Source: Leucocoprinus leucothites (Eukaryota > Basidiomycota > Agaricomycetes > Agaricales > Agaricaceae). From it: DNA of 64,000 nt. This document shows, piece after piece, positions 21,657-34,863 of the stretch; positions within the stretch are counted from its first letter, which is position 1; each line of letters opens with the position of its first letter. The notes beneath the pieces were generated by a model, which was given only the letters and a program-made list of their open reading frames with translations, was not told the DNA's origin and made no database searches. The stretch covers positions 1,488,001 through 1,552,000 of the forward strand of contig JAACJO010000002.1 in the NCBI GenBank assembly GCA_013368445.1, written 5' to 3'. Made by a program: the position numbers and the translations under genes.

Positions 21657-21832
21657 TCCCGAAAGCAGTTTCAGGTTTATTAGAGTTTATGAGGCGAATC
21701 TTGGACCGAAGATGTTGGTGTAGGCTTTGTTTCTTCTGGTGGAAGGAGAGTAATCAATTTCCCTTGTCTTGTCAGCACATATACCAGTAGGATAATCATT
21801 CCCGACCAATATAATTATGAGTGATATATATT

Positions 21833-22684
21833 CTACAAATCGGGATTTAAGTCCAAATCCAAATCAAAGAACTGAGGTTGAGGGGCATGGTGGTCTTGTC
21901 GGTAAGGATTCGCACCCATGTGTTGATTGAAGTTAATATCCGGCGACACGGTATTAGCAGCAGCTAGAGAATACGAATATGTGTGACATCGGTTAGGACA
22001 GGACAAAAGAGATAGGAACGCACGTCGTCCAACGGAATGTGTTTCTCCCAATGAACCAAGGGGAGCTTCGGCATTGAGGTGTCCGCGACGCATTTTTTCT
22101 TCGTTGGGAAATGGTGGAAAAAATAGAGGCGGGGGAGGTTGACCCGGGAGGCTCAGGTCCGGCATATTTGGAGGTGCTGAAGTAAATGCGCTCAAGCTTT
22201 GTGCATAGGCCAGTAGCTCGGGATAGGGGATAGATGCTAAAAATTGTTCACGGTATGTACATCTAGGGAAACAATCAGAGTGCGTACCTTTCTTAGCCTG
22301 CTCTATTACCTTGAGCCTCTCTTCACCCTCCTCGATGAGCTCCTCGAGCTCCCTTTTTCCCTTGGCAAGCTCCTCGCAGATATTCCTCCACTGAGTCTCT
22401 AAATCGTGGATTTCATTCTCCAATGACTCAATCTTTCTCTGCTTGATCTGATGAGTCTGGGCAACACTCATTGCATCTGCGAGAGCTCTGTCGCATTGGA
22501 GGAATGCACTCAGTGAGGGCGGTGGCGGTGGTTTCGTTTGTGGTGGCGAAAGCGAAAGGAAAAGGGCTTGCGAGAGAGCCTGAAGTTCATTCAGCGGGCC
22601 CATGAGAATTGAAGACATGGAGGAGACATCTTTTGACGCGTTAAGGGGGCCTGACGCGACATTGGTCTGTGATGGTTGGGACAT
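21833..22684 (-). CDS. MED4: Mediator complex subunit 4
   Basis: Middle-module subunit of the Mediator coactivator. Start at 22684 (MSQPSQTNVASG). An N-terminal Ser/Pro-rich part leads into a long coiled coil (about residues 85-140, with KIESLENEIHDLETQWRNIC and KGKRELEELIEEGEERLKV). The Med4 signature follows: IPYPELLAYAQSLSAFTSAP, then PNMPDLSLPGQ and FPPFPNEEKMRRGHLN. The C-terminus is acidic with repeated Asp-Leu (FFDLDLDLNPDL), resembling an activation-type motif. Two introns of 51 nt (22237-22287) and 60 nt (21964-22023) are inferred from splice consensus. Both are frame-preserving and free of stops, so the unspliced frame is also open. Divergent from the CLC gene with 193 bp between start codons. 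Confidence 0.88.
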   Translation of the reverse strand: MSQPSQTNVASGPLNASKDVSSMSSILMGPLNELQALSQALFLSLSPPQTKPPPPPSLSAFLQCDRALADAMSVAQTHQIKQRKIESLENEIHDLETQWRNICEELAKGKRELEELIEEGEERLKVIEQAKKGTHSDCFPRCTYREQFLASIPYPELLAYAQSLSAFTSAPPNMPDLSLPGQPPPPLFFPPFPNEEKMRRGHLNAEAPLGSLGETHSVGRRAFLSLLSCPNRCHTYSYSLAAANTVSPDINFNQHMGANPYRQDHHAPQPQFFDLDLDLNPDL

Positions 22685-22877
22685 TAGAATGAGACAAAGT
22701 CAGTTTAGCGAGCGCGTAGGTTTTGTTTGGCTAAGTGCCTGGCTCCAAATAGCCACCAGGGCGTTCAATAATTCACTCTCGCAACTGACATCTCTACTCT
22801 GCTTCTGCCGGATGCCGACATTCTGAAAACTAGGTCTAATCCCACAAGAAATATCCAAGAAATATTCGCCCCGCACA

Positions 22878-25800
22878 ATGCGTCTCGCAAGCGCAGAGTC
22901 TCGATCAACAGAGTACGATGAGGAGCAATTCGAGCTTTCTGAGGATGGACATCTACTGCAGCCGAAAGTCCCGTATACAACGACCTACAAAGATGGCGCC
23001 TCTATCGACTGGCTACAAGCGGACATGGCTGAACGCAACCGACAACAGACCCTTAGATCTGAAGCAGGTGTTCGAGGTATCCTTTCTCCTGCTTTGGACG
23101 CTACACGCGGATGGCTTGTGGTTATACTGACAGGTATGGGGGTTGGGATAGCGGGAGCTTGGTTGGATGTATTAGTGAAATGGTATGTCAAACACAAACT
23201 ACTGGTTTAGAGATGCTGGACGGGTTTTAGGCTTGGAGACCTTCGTGAGGGTCGCTGTGCATACGGATTCTTCTATAACCAAGTTGCTTGTTGTAGTGGT
23301 ATCGACCGTATGTCGAAGTTATCAACCTTCCTACGTTTAAACTGAACAAGGCTTGAAATGCTGTTTAGCGGGAGAAGTCTGTCACGATTGGCAGTCATGG
23401 AGCACATACCTCCATTTCAGTTCGATATTTGGCTCGTCCTTATTGCAATCGCTGGTTTATGTTGCCCTCGCTGTGAGCTGCACGACATTTGAAGATCAGC
23501 GAATTGTTCTCATTCAGGGCTCAAGATTGCATTCGCAGCAAGCGCTTCTGCACTTGTCGTCGCCTATGCACCTTAGTGAGCCACCTTTTATGACATTGTT
23601 GATCAACCCAGTTAAATTATGTCCTTATAGTGCATTTCATACTGGAAGTGTGTACTCTCTACCTTTAACTCTAGATATATACTGAACATGTCAAGTTCCT
23701 GAGATTAAAGCGGTAGGTCGTCTGTCTCTCTTTCTTCGGCAACAAATGCCGAGTTGATATCTTCGGTAGATCTTGGGCGGCTACGTCCTGGATGCTTTCC
23801 TCTCACCATGGACCTTACTCATTAAGGCCCTCGGCCTCGCATTGGCAGTTGCTTCTGGTTTGTCTCTTGGAAAGGAGGTATGGTTCCTGCGCCTCCCCGA
23901 TTTTTGAGCTCACTCAACACCGATGCTTACAGGGCCCTCTCGTACACGTTTCCTGCTGCTTGGCCCTTTTATTGTCCCGTTGCTTCAAACAATTCCGAAA
24001 TAATGAAGGTTTATTGTAGCTTTCTGTTTTGAAACATAAAAGGCTAATTCTATGTGCCAGCTTCAAAACGTAGAATACTCGCAGCGGCAGCGGCCGCGGG
24101 TGTGTCAGTTGCATTTGGGAGTCCTCTAGGGGGCGTATTGTTTGGGCTAGAAGGTAATTGTATGTGCTGAACTTCCAACTGGACTTCTCTTAACAATCTC
24201 GACACAGAATTAGACACCTTCTCAAACGAGTCTGAGGTCATGTGGAAGGGTTTTGTTGCATCAGCCATAGCTGCAGTTACCTTGCAATGGGCTAATCCCT
24301 TCGGCACTGCAAAACTTGTCTTATTCCAAGTACGTCGGGGTCCCCCTCAACTCAATTGTCATTTACGTTTTACAGGTCACTTTTGTGGACGATGCTTGGA
24401 GGGCATTCGAACTCGTAAGCTTTAGCAGCGCTGCAGAGTCTTCGTTCTCATAGTACCTATCGCTAGGTCCCATGGTTTTTCCTAGGAATTACTGGGGTAT
24501 GTTTCATCCTACCCCTCCGTTAACAAGTCGGGCACTAAGAGTTTCCCCAGGGTGTCCTTGGCTCTTTCTTGATCAAGTTGAATGTCAAAATCACAGTCTA
24601 CAGAAGGAACAGTATAATTGCGGACTGGCCAATACTGGAAGTTGTTTGTGTCACTGCCGTTACAGCTGCTGTCAGCTATCTTGTGAGTGGCTCCGTTTTA
24701 CTTTACATTGCATAACAGCTCAGAGAAACTTACAGGTAGTATTTGCTCGGTAAGTGAAAACGTAGTTTGTGTTCTGATGTCTAGGCCCTCAGCTCATCGG
24801 TTTCCAGAGCACAGAGCTCTGAGTTGGTTGCCAATCTGTTCCAGGAATGCGATCCTTCGAAAGGCGATTACCATGGTTTATGCAAGTGCGTGAATTCTAG
24901 AGGAAATTTCGGATATGCATGTTACTAATCTGCACTTCCAGTCCGACTGCTGCCGGACAAAATATATTTCTGCTACTCTTAACAGCGGCTATGAAGTTCC
25001 TGTTCACGGCCTGGACTTTCGGCATGATGGTCAGGATTGTCGTTCCGTTTCCATAGATGTCCTCATGGTCATATAGATCCCTGCAGGTATCTTTTTGCCC
25101 ACGATTGCCATTGGCGCTTGCCTCGGTCGAGCGGTTGGACTTATAACGTTCGTGTCATTGCTTCCCTGTTTCCTTGCTCCTAACTGTGAGCACCAGGCAA
25201 TCAGTGTACCGTCTCTATCCAATGGCAGCGGTATTTCTTAGTTGCCCACCTGATCCTTCAATACGATGCATTTCTCCTGGGTTTTACGCTGTTATTGGTG
25301 CCGCTGGTATGTTAGGAGGTGTAACCCGAATGACAAGTATGTCCTTTTGCCATTCCTACATCGAATTTTGACTAATTAATCTGGTTAGTTTCCTTGGTCG
25401 TCATTTTGTTCGAGGTACGCCGCCGTCCTCGAAAACCATAAACCGTAGCTTGACCAAGTCCATCAGCTAACCGGCGCCCTCTCACATGTTCTTCCCATTA
25501 TGATCGTAGTTATGACTGCAAAATGGGTAGGAGATGCCCTTGGTACAGACGGAATATACGCTACCTGGATTTCGATGCATCGCTACCCGTGGTTACCTCC
25601 TGTTGACTTTAAAGACACAAAAAAAGCTACAGGTGAAAGTATTATGAAGAGTGTTGATAGGCTGGTTAAGATTGAGGATGGGGCCATTACTGTTGGTGAA
25701 TTGGGTACGTCGACAACCATGCTGCGTTCGCATTATTCTGACTAGTTCTTAGAGCATCTACTGACCCGCTTTGGGCATTCTGGCTTCCCGGTAGTCACGG

Positions 25801-26416
25801 GACCCGACTTAGTGGGTTATGTCTCGAGAGAAAAATTGAGTGCTTTTCTTGGTACGCAAATGGTTTCAGCGCGATAGCTATTCGCTTCACTGACCCAACC
25901 GCCCAGATACCCTTCCTCGCTCTCCGTCACCATCATCCAGGATCTGTTTGTTTTCGACACATCAGCGACCTTCGAGATCAAGGCCCGACATCAACGTGAC
26001 AACCGACTCCTCATCGAAGACAACACGTCCGCTGAGCCAGACCTCATCACCCAGCTCACGAAGTCCCGACGTCATTGAAACGCCAACACCGACATCAGAG
26101 CCTCAGTTAGCCACTGAGACAGAAGATACCATCGACTTTTCGTCTACACTCGATACGACAACGCTCCAATTAAGAAAGCAAGTTCCTCGAGAATTGGTAG
26201 TCGCCATGTTCCAGAAAATGGTAGATTTTTTTTGCTTCCTTTCGCAATCATTCCAGCCTGATGAAATATTTCAACCCTTAGAACCTTCGAGAAATACTTT
26301 TCACGGAGGGAGGTCGTCTTGATGGAATGGTTACAAAGCGGGACATAGCAGAGCTTCTGACAAGTCATTTTGACCATGCAGCCGCGTTACATGTACCTTT
26401 GTCCTCTCATAAGTGA
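22878..26416 (+). CDS. GEF1: CLC-type chloride channel/antiporter (Gef1-like, endomembrane)
   Basis: Predicted intracellular Cl-/H+ antiporter of the Gef1 branch. More than fifteen exons are needed. The N-terminal cytosolic part ([20 protein letters not shown]) leads to the first helix [20 protein letters not shown]. The first anion-selectivity motif reads HTGIPEIKA after joining a 17 nt exon (23696-23712). The second, SLGKEGPLVHV, carries the gating glutamate characteristic of antiporters. Further motifs are [39 protein letters not shown] (reading across introns) and [19 protein letters not shown]. Two CBS domains follow, ending [18 protein letters not shown] and, in the last exon, [20 protein letters not shown]. 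The last exon ends with TGA at 26414-26416. Exon edges are supported by motif continuity, not all checked for phase. Confidence 0.88.
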
Positions 26417-27343
26417 TCCTGGCTCTAGTCGCTTCTGTAACTCTATGCACATGAGTATAATGCACAGTGTTCGAGGAGGCGTCGTGGTGGCCATTCGCTT
26501 CCAAGACAGCTCCATCAGGCTTCATGATGTCTGCCTAAGCACATCAGACGCACGAAAGGGACATTCGCTGTACGGGTCTACTTATCCGGCCAACAACGAC
26601 TTGAAGTCTCTGGATACCTTTCTCTTCAAGGAAACCGCAACTCTGGCGCTCTGATGGAATAGTGTCCACCCCGATGTTAGCATCACCCGGAGGAGGCTTT
26701 ACTGAGCCACTTCGAAACTTTCGGTTAAAGCTCACCAGGAGCTGCACTGACTGCAGCGGCGAGCCAGTGAAGTCCCTGGCGAGAGTCCGATTTAGACCTA
26801 TTCGCAGCTTTGTTAGGGTTGTGTCCCATATCCGTTGGCCGGCCAACGGAAAGAAGGCTCAGTGATACCACCTGGCTTGCCATCCTTAAATACAGGGACA
26901 CTGGCAATTTATGAAAACGCGCTCGTGGATTTTGGGTTAGGCAAACATCTTGAGATCGTCATTTATAGTCACTGTAGCTGTGTGGGGTGAACGGATGTTG
27001 GGTTTTCAAAGTGTTTTTTTTTTTTGCCTGATGTACACACCTGGGTTTCGAGCTTCAAGCCTCAACAAGGCGAAGGCGGGAGTTTGAGCGTGACATAGAC
27101 AGGGCCCATCGAACCGGTTTACCCAAGTCGGTTCTCTGGTATTAGTACATGAGCCTACGTTCAACACTATTCAGATGCTCCTAAAGACGGGTCGTAATAC
27201 AAGGCAGTGAGATTCCTCACGCAAGTGTTTCCCCGGTGTCCCATGCACAAGTTCTATGAAAGCCCAGGATAGAATTGGCTCGGGTAATTGTACACAATGA
27301 TAATACAGCGGACTTGCGGACTAGGTACAAGACATTGATAGCA
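26417..27343. other. Intergenic, no gene seen
   Basis: Convergent 3' region of the CLC and GH47 genes. It holds a T12-type homopolymer near 27016-27027 and several short frames without family resemblance. Confidence 0.55.
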
Positions 27344-29867
<2,524 letters not shown>

Positions 29868-30034
29868 GGCCGGTCGCTCTCAGGGGAGCCTATGTGCTGT
29901 GGCTTCCGGAGTTTTGCAGAAACGGGTTGGCCGAACTTTCTGCCTTGCGCTTGGCGCGCTCAATTGGTTCCTTCATTCTATTTTTAACAAATTCAATTCC
30001 TTTTTCAAAATCTACAGAAAAATATGTATGGAAA

Positions 30035-30676
30035 TTAATCGCAGCTACCATCTGCGGGACCGTCCTTCCACCTCTCGTCCACCTTGTTGCAGTCAAACGT
30101 CTCCTTTCCAAGCTTCTTATTCACCTCATTGTGCCTCTCGCACAGCCACCGACTCAGCGCTGTCCTACTGCTGACATCTGGTGAATGTTTTCCCATGTCC
30201 TCTCCAAAGTCTTGGGCACACCATGTGCAGGGATATAGAATGGGTAATGCGTGGAGGAGCGAAAGCATGTTAGCGCGCTGTTTGGGTGTCGGTTTATCTG
30301 GATAATAGGCGGCAGTTGTATGTAGGAATGTCCATGTCGCTCGACCAAGTTGCTCGACGTCTGGAGGACACCCAGGTGGAGGCTCGTCTGGCCGAGTGCT
30401 TGCCTGCACTTTAGCTGAGCTACCAGCGTTGGTGGCGGCGGTCGTGGTCGTTCCACCTGCAAGGGCAGCCATCATCGTCGTTACGGATCCCTGGCCACGA
30501 CTACCATTAGCCCGACTCTTATTGTTGCCATCGGATTCGATGTTACTCGACGTCTGAGGTTTCCAGTTACGAAACGCAGTACAGATCTTGCATGGTTTTC
30601 CGTCTGGTCCTAGCACCATTCCCGGAGGAAGCGGTGCCTTCTTTGTTTCGTTCCGATTGGCATCTTCCGCTGTCAT
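30035..30676 (-). CDS. ERV1: FAD-linked sulfhydryl oxidase Erv1
   Basis: Intermembrane-space sulfhydryl oxidase that reoxidises Mia40 in disulfide-relay import. An uninterrupted 213-residue frame starts at 30676. The N-terminal shuttle motif is KPCKICTAFRNW (CxxC) near residue 28, followed by a Gly/Thr/Ala-rich low-complexity linker of about 60 residues, longer than in most homologues. The FAD domain shows LGRATWTFLHTTAAYYPDKP and the redox centre YPCTWCAQDFGEDM. The flavin-binding CERHNEVNKKLGKETFDC segment follows, and the end KDGPADGSCD is typical. The acidic GSCD end resembles fungal Erv1. There is no classical presequence, as expected for this import route. It is transcribed divergently from the carnitine acetyltransferase gene with 280 bp between the start codons. 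Confidence 0.94.
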   Translation of the reverse strand: MTAEDANRNETKKAPLPPGMVLGPDGKPCKICTAFRNWKPQTSSNIESDGNNKSRANGSRGQGSVTTMMAALAGGTTTTAATNAGSSAKVQASTRPDEPPPGCPPDVEQLGRATWTFLHTTAAYYPDKPTPKQRANMLSLLHALPILYPCTWCAQDFGEDMGKHSPDVSSRTALSRWLCERHNEVNKKLGKETFDCNKVDERWKDGPADGSCD

Positions 30677-30956
30677 TGAGTACGGGAGATCCTATGGTTC
30701 TGAGAAGGCTTTAAAAAGCAAGTCTGTGCAAGTACTCTCACCGTTGGTCAGCAGCAAGTCAGCAAGCGAACTTTTGATAAAGCCGGAGTGATGAGTGTTA
30801 CTTACCGAAAGAAGCACGGCAAATCACGTGAATGCTCTCAATCGTTCCGGTCCGAACCCAGAAAGAGTTTCCTGGAAGGGAATCAGCTGAAAGAGCACCG
30901 GTCTTGATCAAAGTGTTTATAGCCCCCTGAGTACTCTGCGGCAGCTGCTCTGAACG

Positions 30957-33343
30957 ATGCTGGTAAGCCGTTCTCAGCGCTGCATTTTTTTGTCTCGATC
31001 TCTTCCTTGTTTCCGGCGCTCAATGACGACCTCAACTATCCGGCTAATCCAGCGACCTGAAAACTGGAAAGCAGCTGCTCCGGATCTTCCTTCGACGGTC
31101 ACCTTTGCTGGGCAGTCGAAGCTCTCCAAGCTACCGGTGCCAAGCTTGCCTGATACCCTCGCAAGACTGAAGGAGAGCCTGAAGCCTATTGCATGGTCGA
31201 GTGCCGAGCTTGACGAAGTCGAGAAGAAGATTGATGAATTCGGTTCTGGGAAGGGTGTTGAGCTTCAGGAGAGGTTGCTAAAGCACAATGAGAAGACTCA
31301 TCACTGGCTAGAACAATGGTGGGATGACGGAGGGTACCTTGGTTATCGAGATTCGGTATGACGCCCAAAGCTTGCCAGTCTGGTGGTTGACTGATATACC
31401 ACTAATATCCCGTCAGGTTATTATCAATGTGTCCTATTACTGTGAGTACAGGTCCAATGTTTCCTTGACACCTTCTGACGGACTATGGAGATGGATTTGA
31501 CGCACAGCCTGCACACCTTCCACAGACTCCCGCCGGTCGCGCTGCGACTATTGCTCGTGGCGCAATGATCTTTCGTCAACAGCTCAAGCAGGGTTTGATT
31601 ACACCGGACGCGACTAAGGAGGGTCCTCTATGTATGGACACATATAGGTAATATCCCTATGATATAACATCGTATCGTCTAACGGTTTCAATGTTAGATG
31701 GATGTTTGATTGTTGCCGCATTCCTGGGCCTGAAGGCTTAGACTGGAGTACATCGTACGCCAAGGCCGGTGAAACTGGTGATACCGGTCATATCATCGTT
31801 ATCCGCAAGAACAGGTTCTGGAAGGTCAATGCCACCCAAGACGGAAGAATTCTTGGCACTGATGAGTTTGAGAGGTCAGCTTTCCCCCTCTGTTGTTCTA
31901 GTATGACTGCTAAATTTCGATGCACAGGCAAATTCAGCATATTTACGATAATACAGCAAAGGAATATCCGGGTGTCGGTATCTTGACAGCCTCAAATCGC
32001 GATATCTGGGCTAAGGTGATCCCTTTGTCTTCCTTTCCTTTTATCAAGGTCCTGATCTATTCCTAGGATTACAATGAACTTGCATCTATACCTAACAACA
32101 GCCAAATTCTTCACGAGATTCAATCCTCTGCATTTATTATCTCGCTAGACGAGTCCAATCCCTCTGAATTCGTTCATCAATCCCGAGCGCTTTGGCACGG
32201 TGACATTGTCGATGGTGCTCCTCGAGGGCTCCGCAACCGCTGGTCAGACAAACCGTGCAATTTCGTAGTCTTCGACAATGTCGAGGCCGGCTTTGTTGGG
32301 GAACATTCTGTAATGGATGGTACACCAACTGTTCGGCTATGCGATAACCTTCTTGACCTCGTATACGACCCTAATTTTGACCATGGTGCATCTGCTTCCT
32401 CCTCAACTCCCCTTCCTCAACCTCTCGACTTTGAAATCTCCGCCGCTACAGAAGAAGCCATAGCCAAAGCTGACATTGCAGCTCGCGAGCTCATAGAAAG
32501 CCAAACTCTGAATTACCACAGAACTTCTTATGGTAAAGCGGCCATCAAGAAATTTGGTGTCTCGCCCGACTCATGGGCTCAGATGATTGTGCAGTTGGCA
32601 TTTAGGAGGCTGTTGGGTGATAAGAAGAGACATGGTGGGACTTATGAAGCTGCTACAACGAGGAAATTTTATAAAGGGAGGACAGAGACGATCAGAGTTG
32701 TGACGAGTGAGGCGGATGAGTGGGTGAGGAGTATGGATGATGCGAGTGTTGGGAAGGAGGAGAGGAAAAGGATGTTTGATCTGGCGGCGAGAAAACATAT
32801 CGCGCTTGCGAAGACTGCTGGGAATGCGGAGGGTGTTGATCGACATATGTTTGGTGAGTAGCTGATGGCGCTGTTCATGGATTTTGTGTAGACTCAAGGT
32901 CGCTGTTTGGGTGTGTAGGATTGAAGAAGCTTTTGCAGCCTGATGAAAAGGTCCCTGCACTTTTCAATGATCCTGTCTATCAGAGATCTAGTTATTGGGC
33001 TTTAAGTACTTCAGCTATTTTCTCTAAGCATTTCCCTGTCTATGGTTGGGGAGAGGTACGTATTCACCACTCGGCTTGGCTTCCTGGGTGTTTTTGACGA
33101 GTCATTCTTCTAGGTCGTCCCAGACGGCTTTGGTGTCGCTTACATGACCGGCTTTGATGGTTAGTCCCTTTGTGCTAATCTGTCTACCACATCATGATTT
33201 ACGCCTTCTCAGATTATCTGCAGTATACCATCACATCGAGGAAAGAAATGCCAAACGCCGAGTTCGTGAATGAGATTGCCAAGGCTGCCGAGGATTTGTA
33301 TAACCTTCACAACGCAACCCAGGCTCGAAAGGCCCAGCTGTGA
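30957..33343 (+). CDS. CAT2: Carnitine O-acetyltransferase, mitochondrial/peroxisomal
   Basis: Transfers acetyl groups between CoA and carnitine, shuttling acetyl units between peroxisome, cytosol and mitochondrion. Start at 30957 gives a basic, Arg- and Ser-rich, mitochondrial-type presequence (MLVSRSQRCIFLSRSLP); a second in-frame ATG at 31023 (MTTSTIRLIQRPENW) would remove it. Motifs include HHWLEQWWDDGGYLGYRDS, YGFDAQPAHLPQTPAGRAA, PGPEGLDWSTSYAKAGETG, and the catalytic His in GFVGEHSVMDGTPTVRLCD. Later exons give YWALSTSAIFSKHFPVYGWG, VVPDGFGVAYMTGF and YTITSRKEMPNAEFVNEIAK. The end ARKAQL with TGA at 33341-33343 is PTS1-like. A perfect donor, GTGAGT at 33340, overlaps that stop. Splicing to 33387 would give AQLRATHTV instead, with a stop at 33406-33408. 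Confidence 0.92.
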
Positions 33344-33408
33344 GTATTGTGTACTCTTGTGTCGTAATAGGCAATTTTTTTCTTAGTCGTGCGACCCATA
33401 CTGTGTAA

Positions 33409-34863
33409 TGTTAATTCGTAGGGGTGCGGTCGAGTTGAATGGAAGAATATATAATTGAGTGCATTGTTGGCCTGGAATCTCAGGAATTTTCGGCGGACCG
33501 TTCAGAGGCGACTTGGTGCAGTCCCTGTATACATATCGGGCCGACCAGTGATCGAGCGGGGCTAGGCCTCAGGCCTCAAGCTTCAAACCGCCTTGTGTTT
33601 CTTTCTTGATAGTTGTCATAACAATGCTCTGGTCCAACCAGCTTGTTGATCTTAGGGATATAATGATGAGTCACGGGTAGATACGAGGTAGCCTCGCATG
33701 GGTTTAATCGGTGTTGAGATAGTGGGTCCACTTGTAACAGAACAGTGAGCAAGGAGTGGAGCCTGTCGGAAAATATGCACAGCTCTAAGTCTATCCCTGG
33801 CTAAGATCTCAAGGTGATGTCAGGAAAGAGGCAATGACAGGTTGCCCTAGAAGTACTAGTTCAGTGATTAATGGCTCATATCATCGTGATCAGATCGTGC
33901 TGCCTTAGCGGATTCGAATTAAACTGACGAATGTGAGGAGATATGACCGGTTGATACGATTTATTAGGTGTGCGTTATATTAGAGAAACTTCGTCTTGGT
34001 TTATTGGCGGTGTACGAAATGCGATGCCTGATTAATTGAAATCTCGCCGCAAAGGGGAGAGAACAACCCAGTGGCTGCCCATTCTCACGGATCGGGGCCT
34101 GTTGGTAGCCTCGTTATAGCTCTCCTCAACTGCTTGGAATCAGGGACCAAGGCAATGTACAGGAAACTGAGATGAGCAAGCTCTAATAGCCTCGAAACAC
34201 TGCCTTTCGGACCGGTTTGACGAAGGAATTATGTGCACAAAGAGATGCGGGGATACCCTATTACCCCAGCCGGATTACAGATACAGTGCCACTAGCTCGG
34301 GGGCTGACGGGCGGCTCTGACAGAAAGAGGGTGTCATCGACTATGCCTCGTGACAGAGAGCCACTGATGAAGGGGGAAAAACTGGACTTCAAGTTTGAAG
34401 GGTGGAGATTTGCGTCGGTATTGGAGTACGGCGCTAATTAAGGTCTTGTGAGAGCTCAGATGAGTAGCAGGTGGGACAGACAGCGGGAACAAAAACAGCA
34501 ACTTTGGAGCGCGTGCTGATCAAGGGAACCGAGAATTCCAGGACTACTGAGATATTTGCAGGCTTGACAAAAAATACAGATAATGAAGGTGAGACAGAGA
34601 ATGTAAACGGGGATAGAAGCAGCGTACGAGCGCTGTCGCATGCGCTGTGGCTCTGGATGAAAGTCCTTAGTCGAGGTGTAAGGCGTCTGGGCGTTACGGG
34701 TGACAGGTAGTGACATATGTGACGCGGGTGAAGAGTTGGTCAATCATCCAAGTTTCCATTCCATCCCCCCTGGCACATCTCGTTCTCATACTTGTTCCCG
34801 ACCACCCATATCCCTACTCTCCTTCTCTCCGTACGGCAGATAATACTCTACTGGCCCTGAGCC
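33409..34863. other. 1.45 kb intergenic region, no gene seen
   Basis: Upstream of the LIM-RhoGAP gene. Short frames (for example 34217-34441) have no family resemblance. Probably the promoter and long 5' leader of the RhoGAP gene. No mobile-element termini were recognised. Confidence 0.55.

Noticed and set aside
27000..27120. Possible dispersed repeat (CGAGCTTCAAGCCTCA) also seen near 33570
   Set aside because: Only about 15 bases are similar between the two places; too short and diverged to call a repeat.
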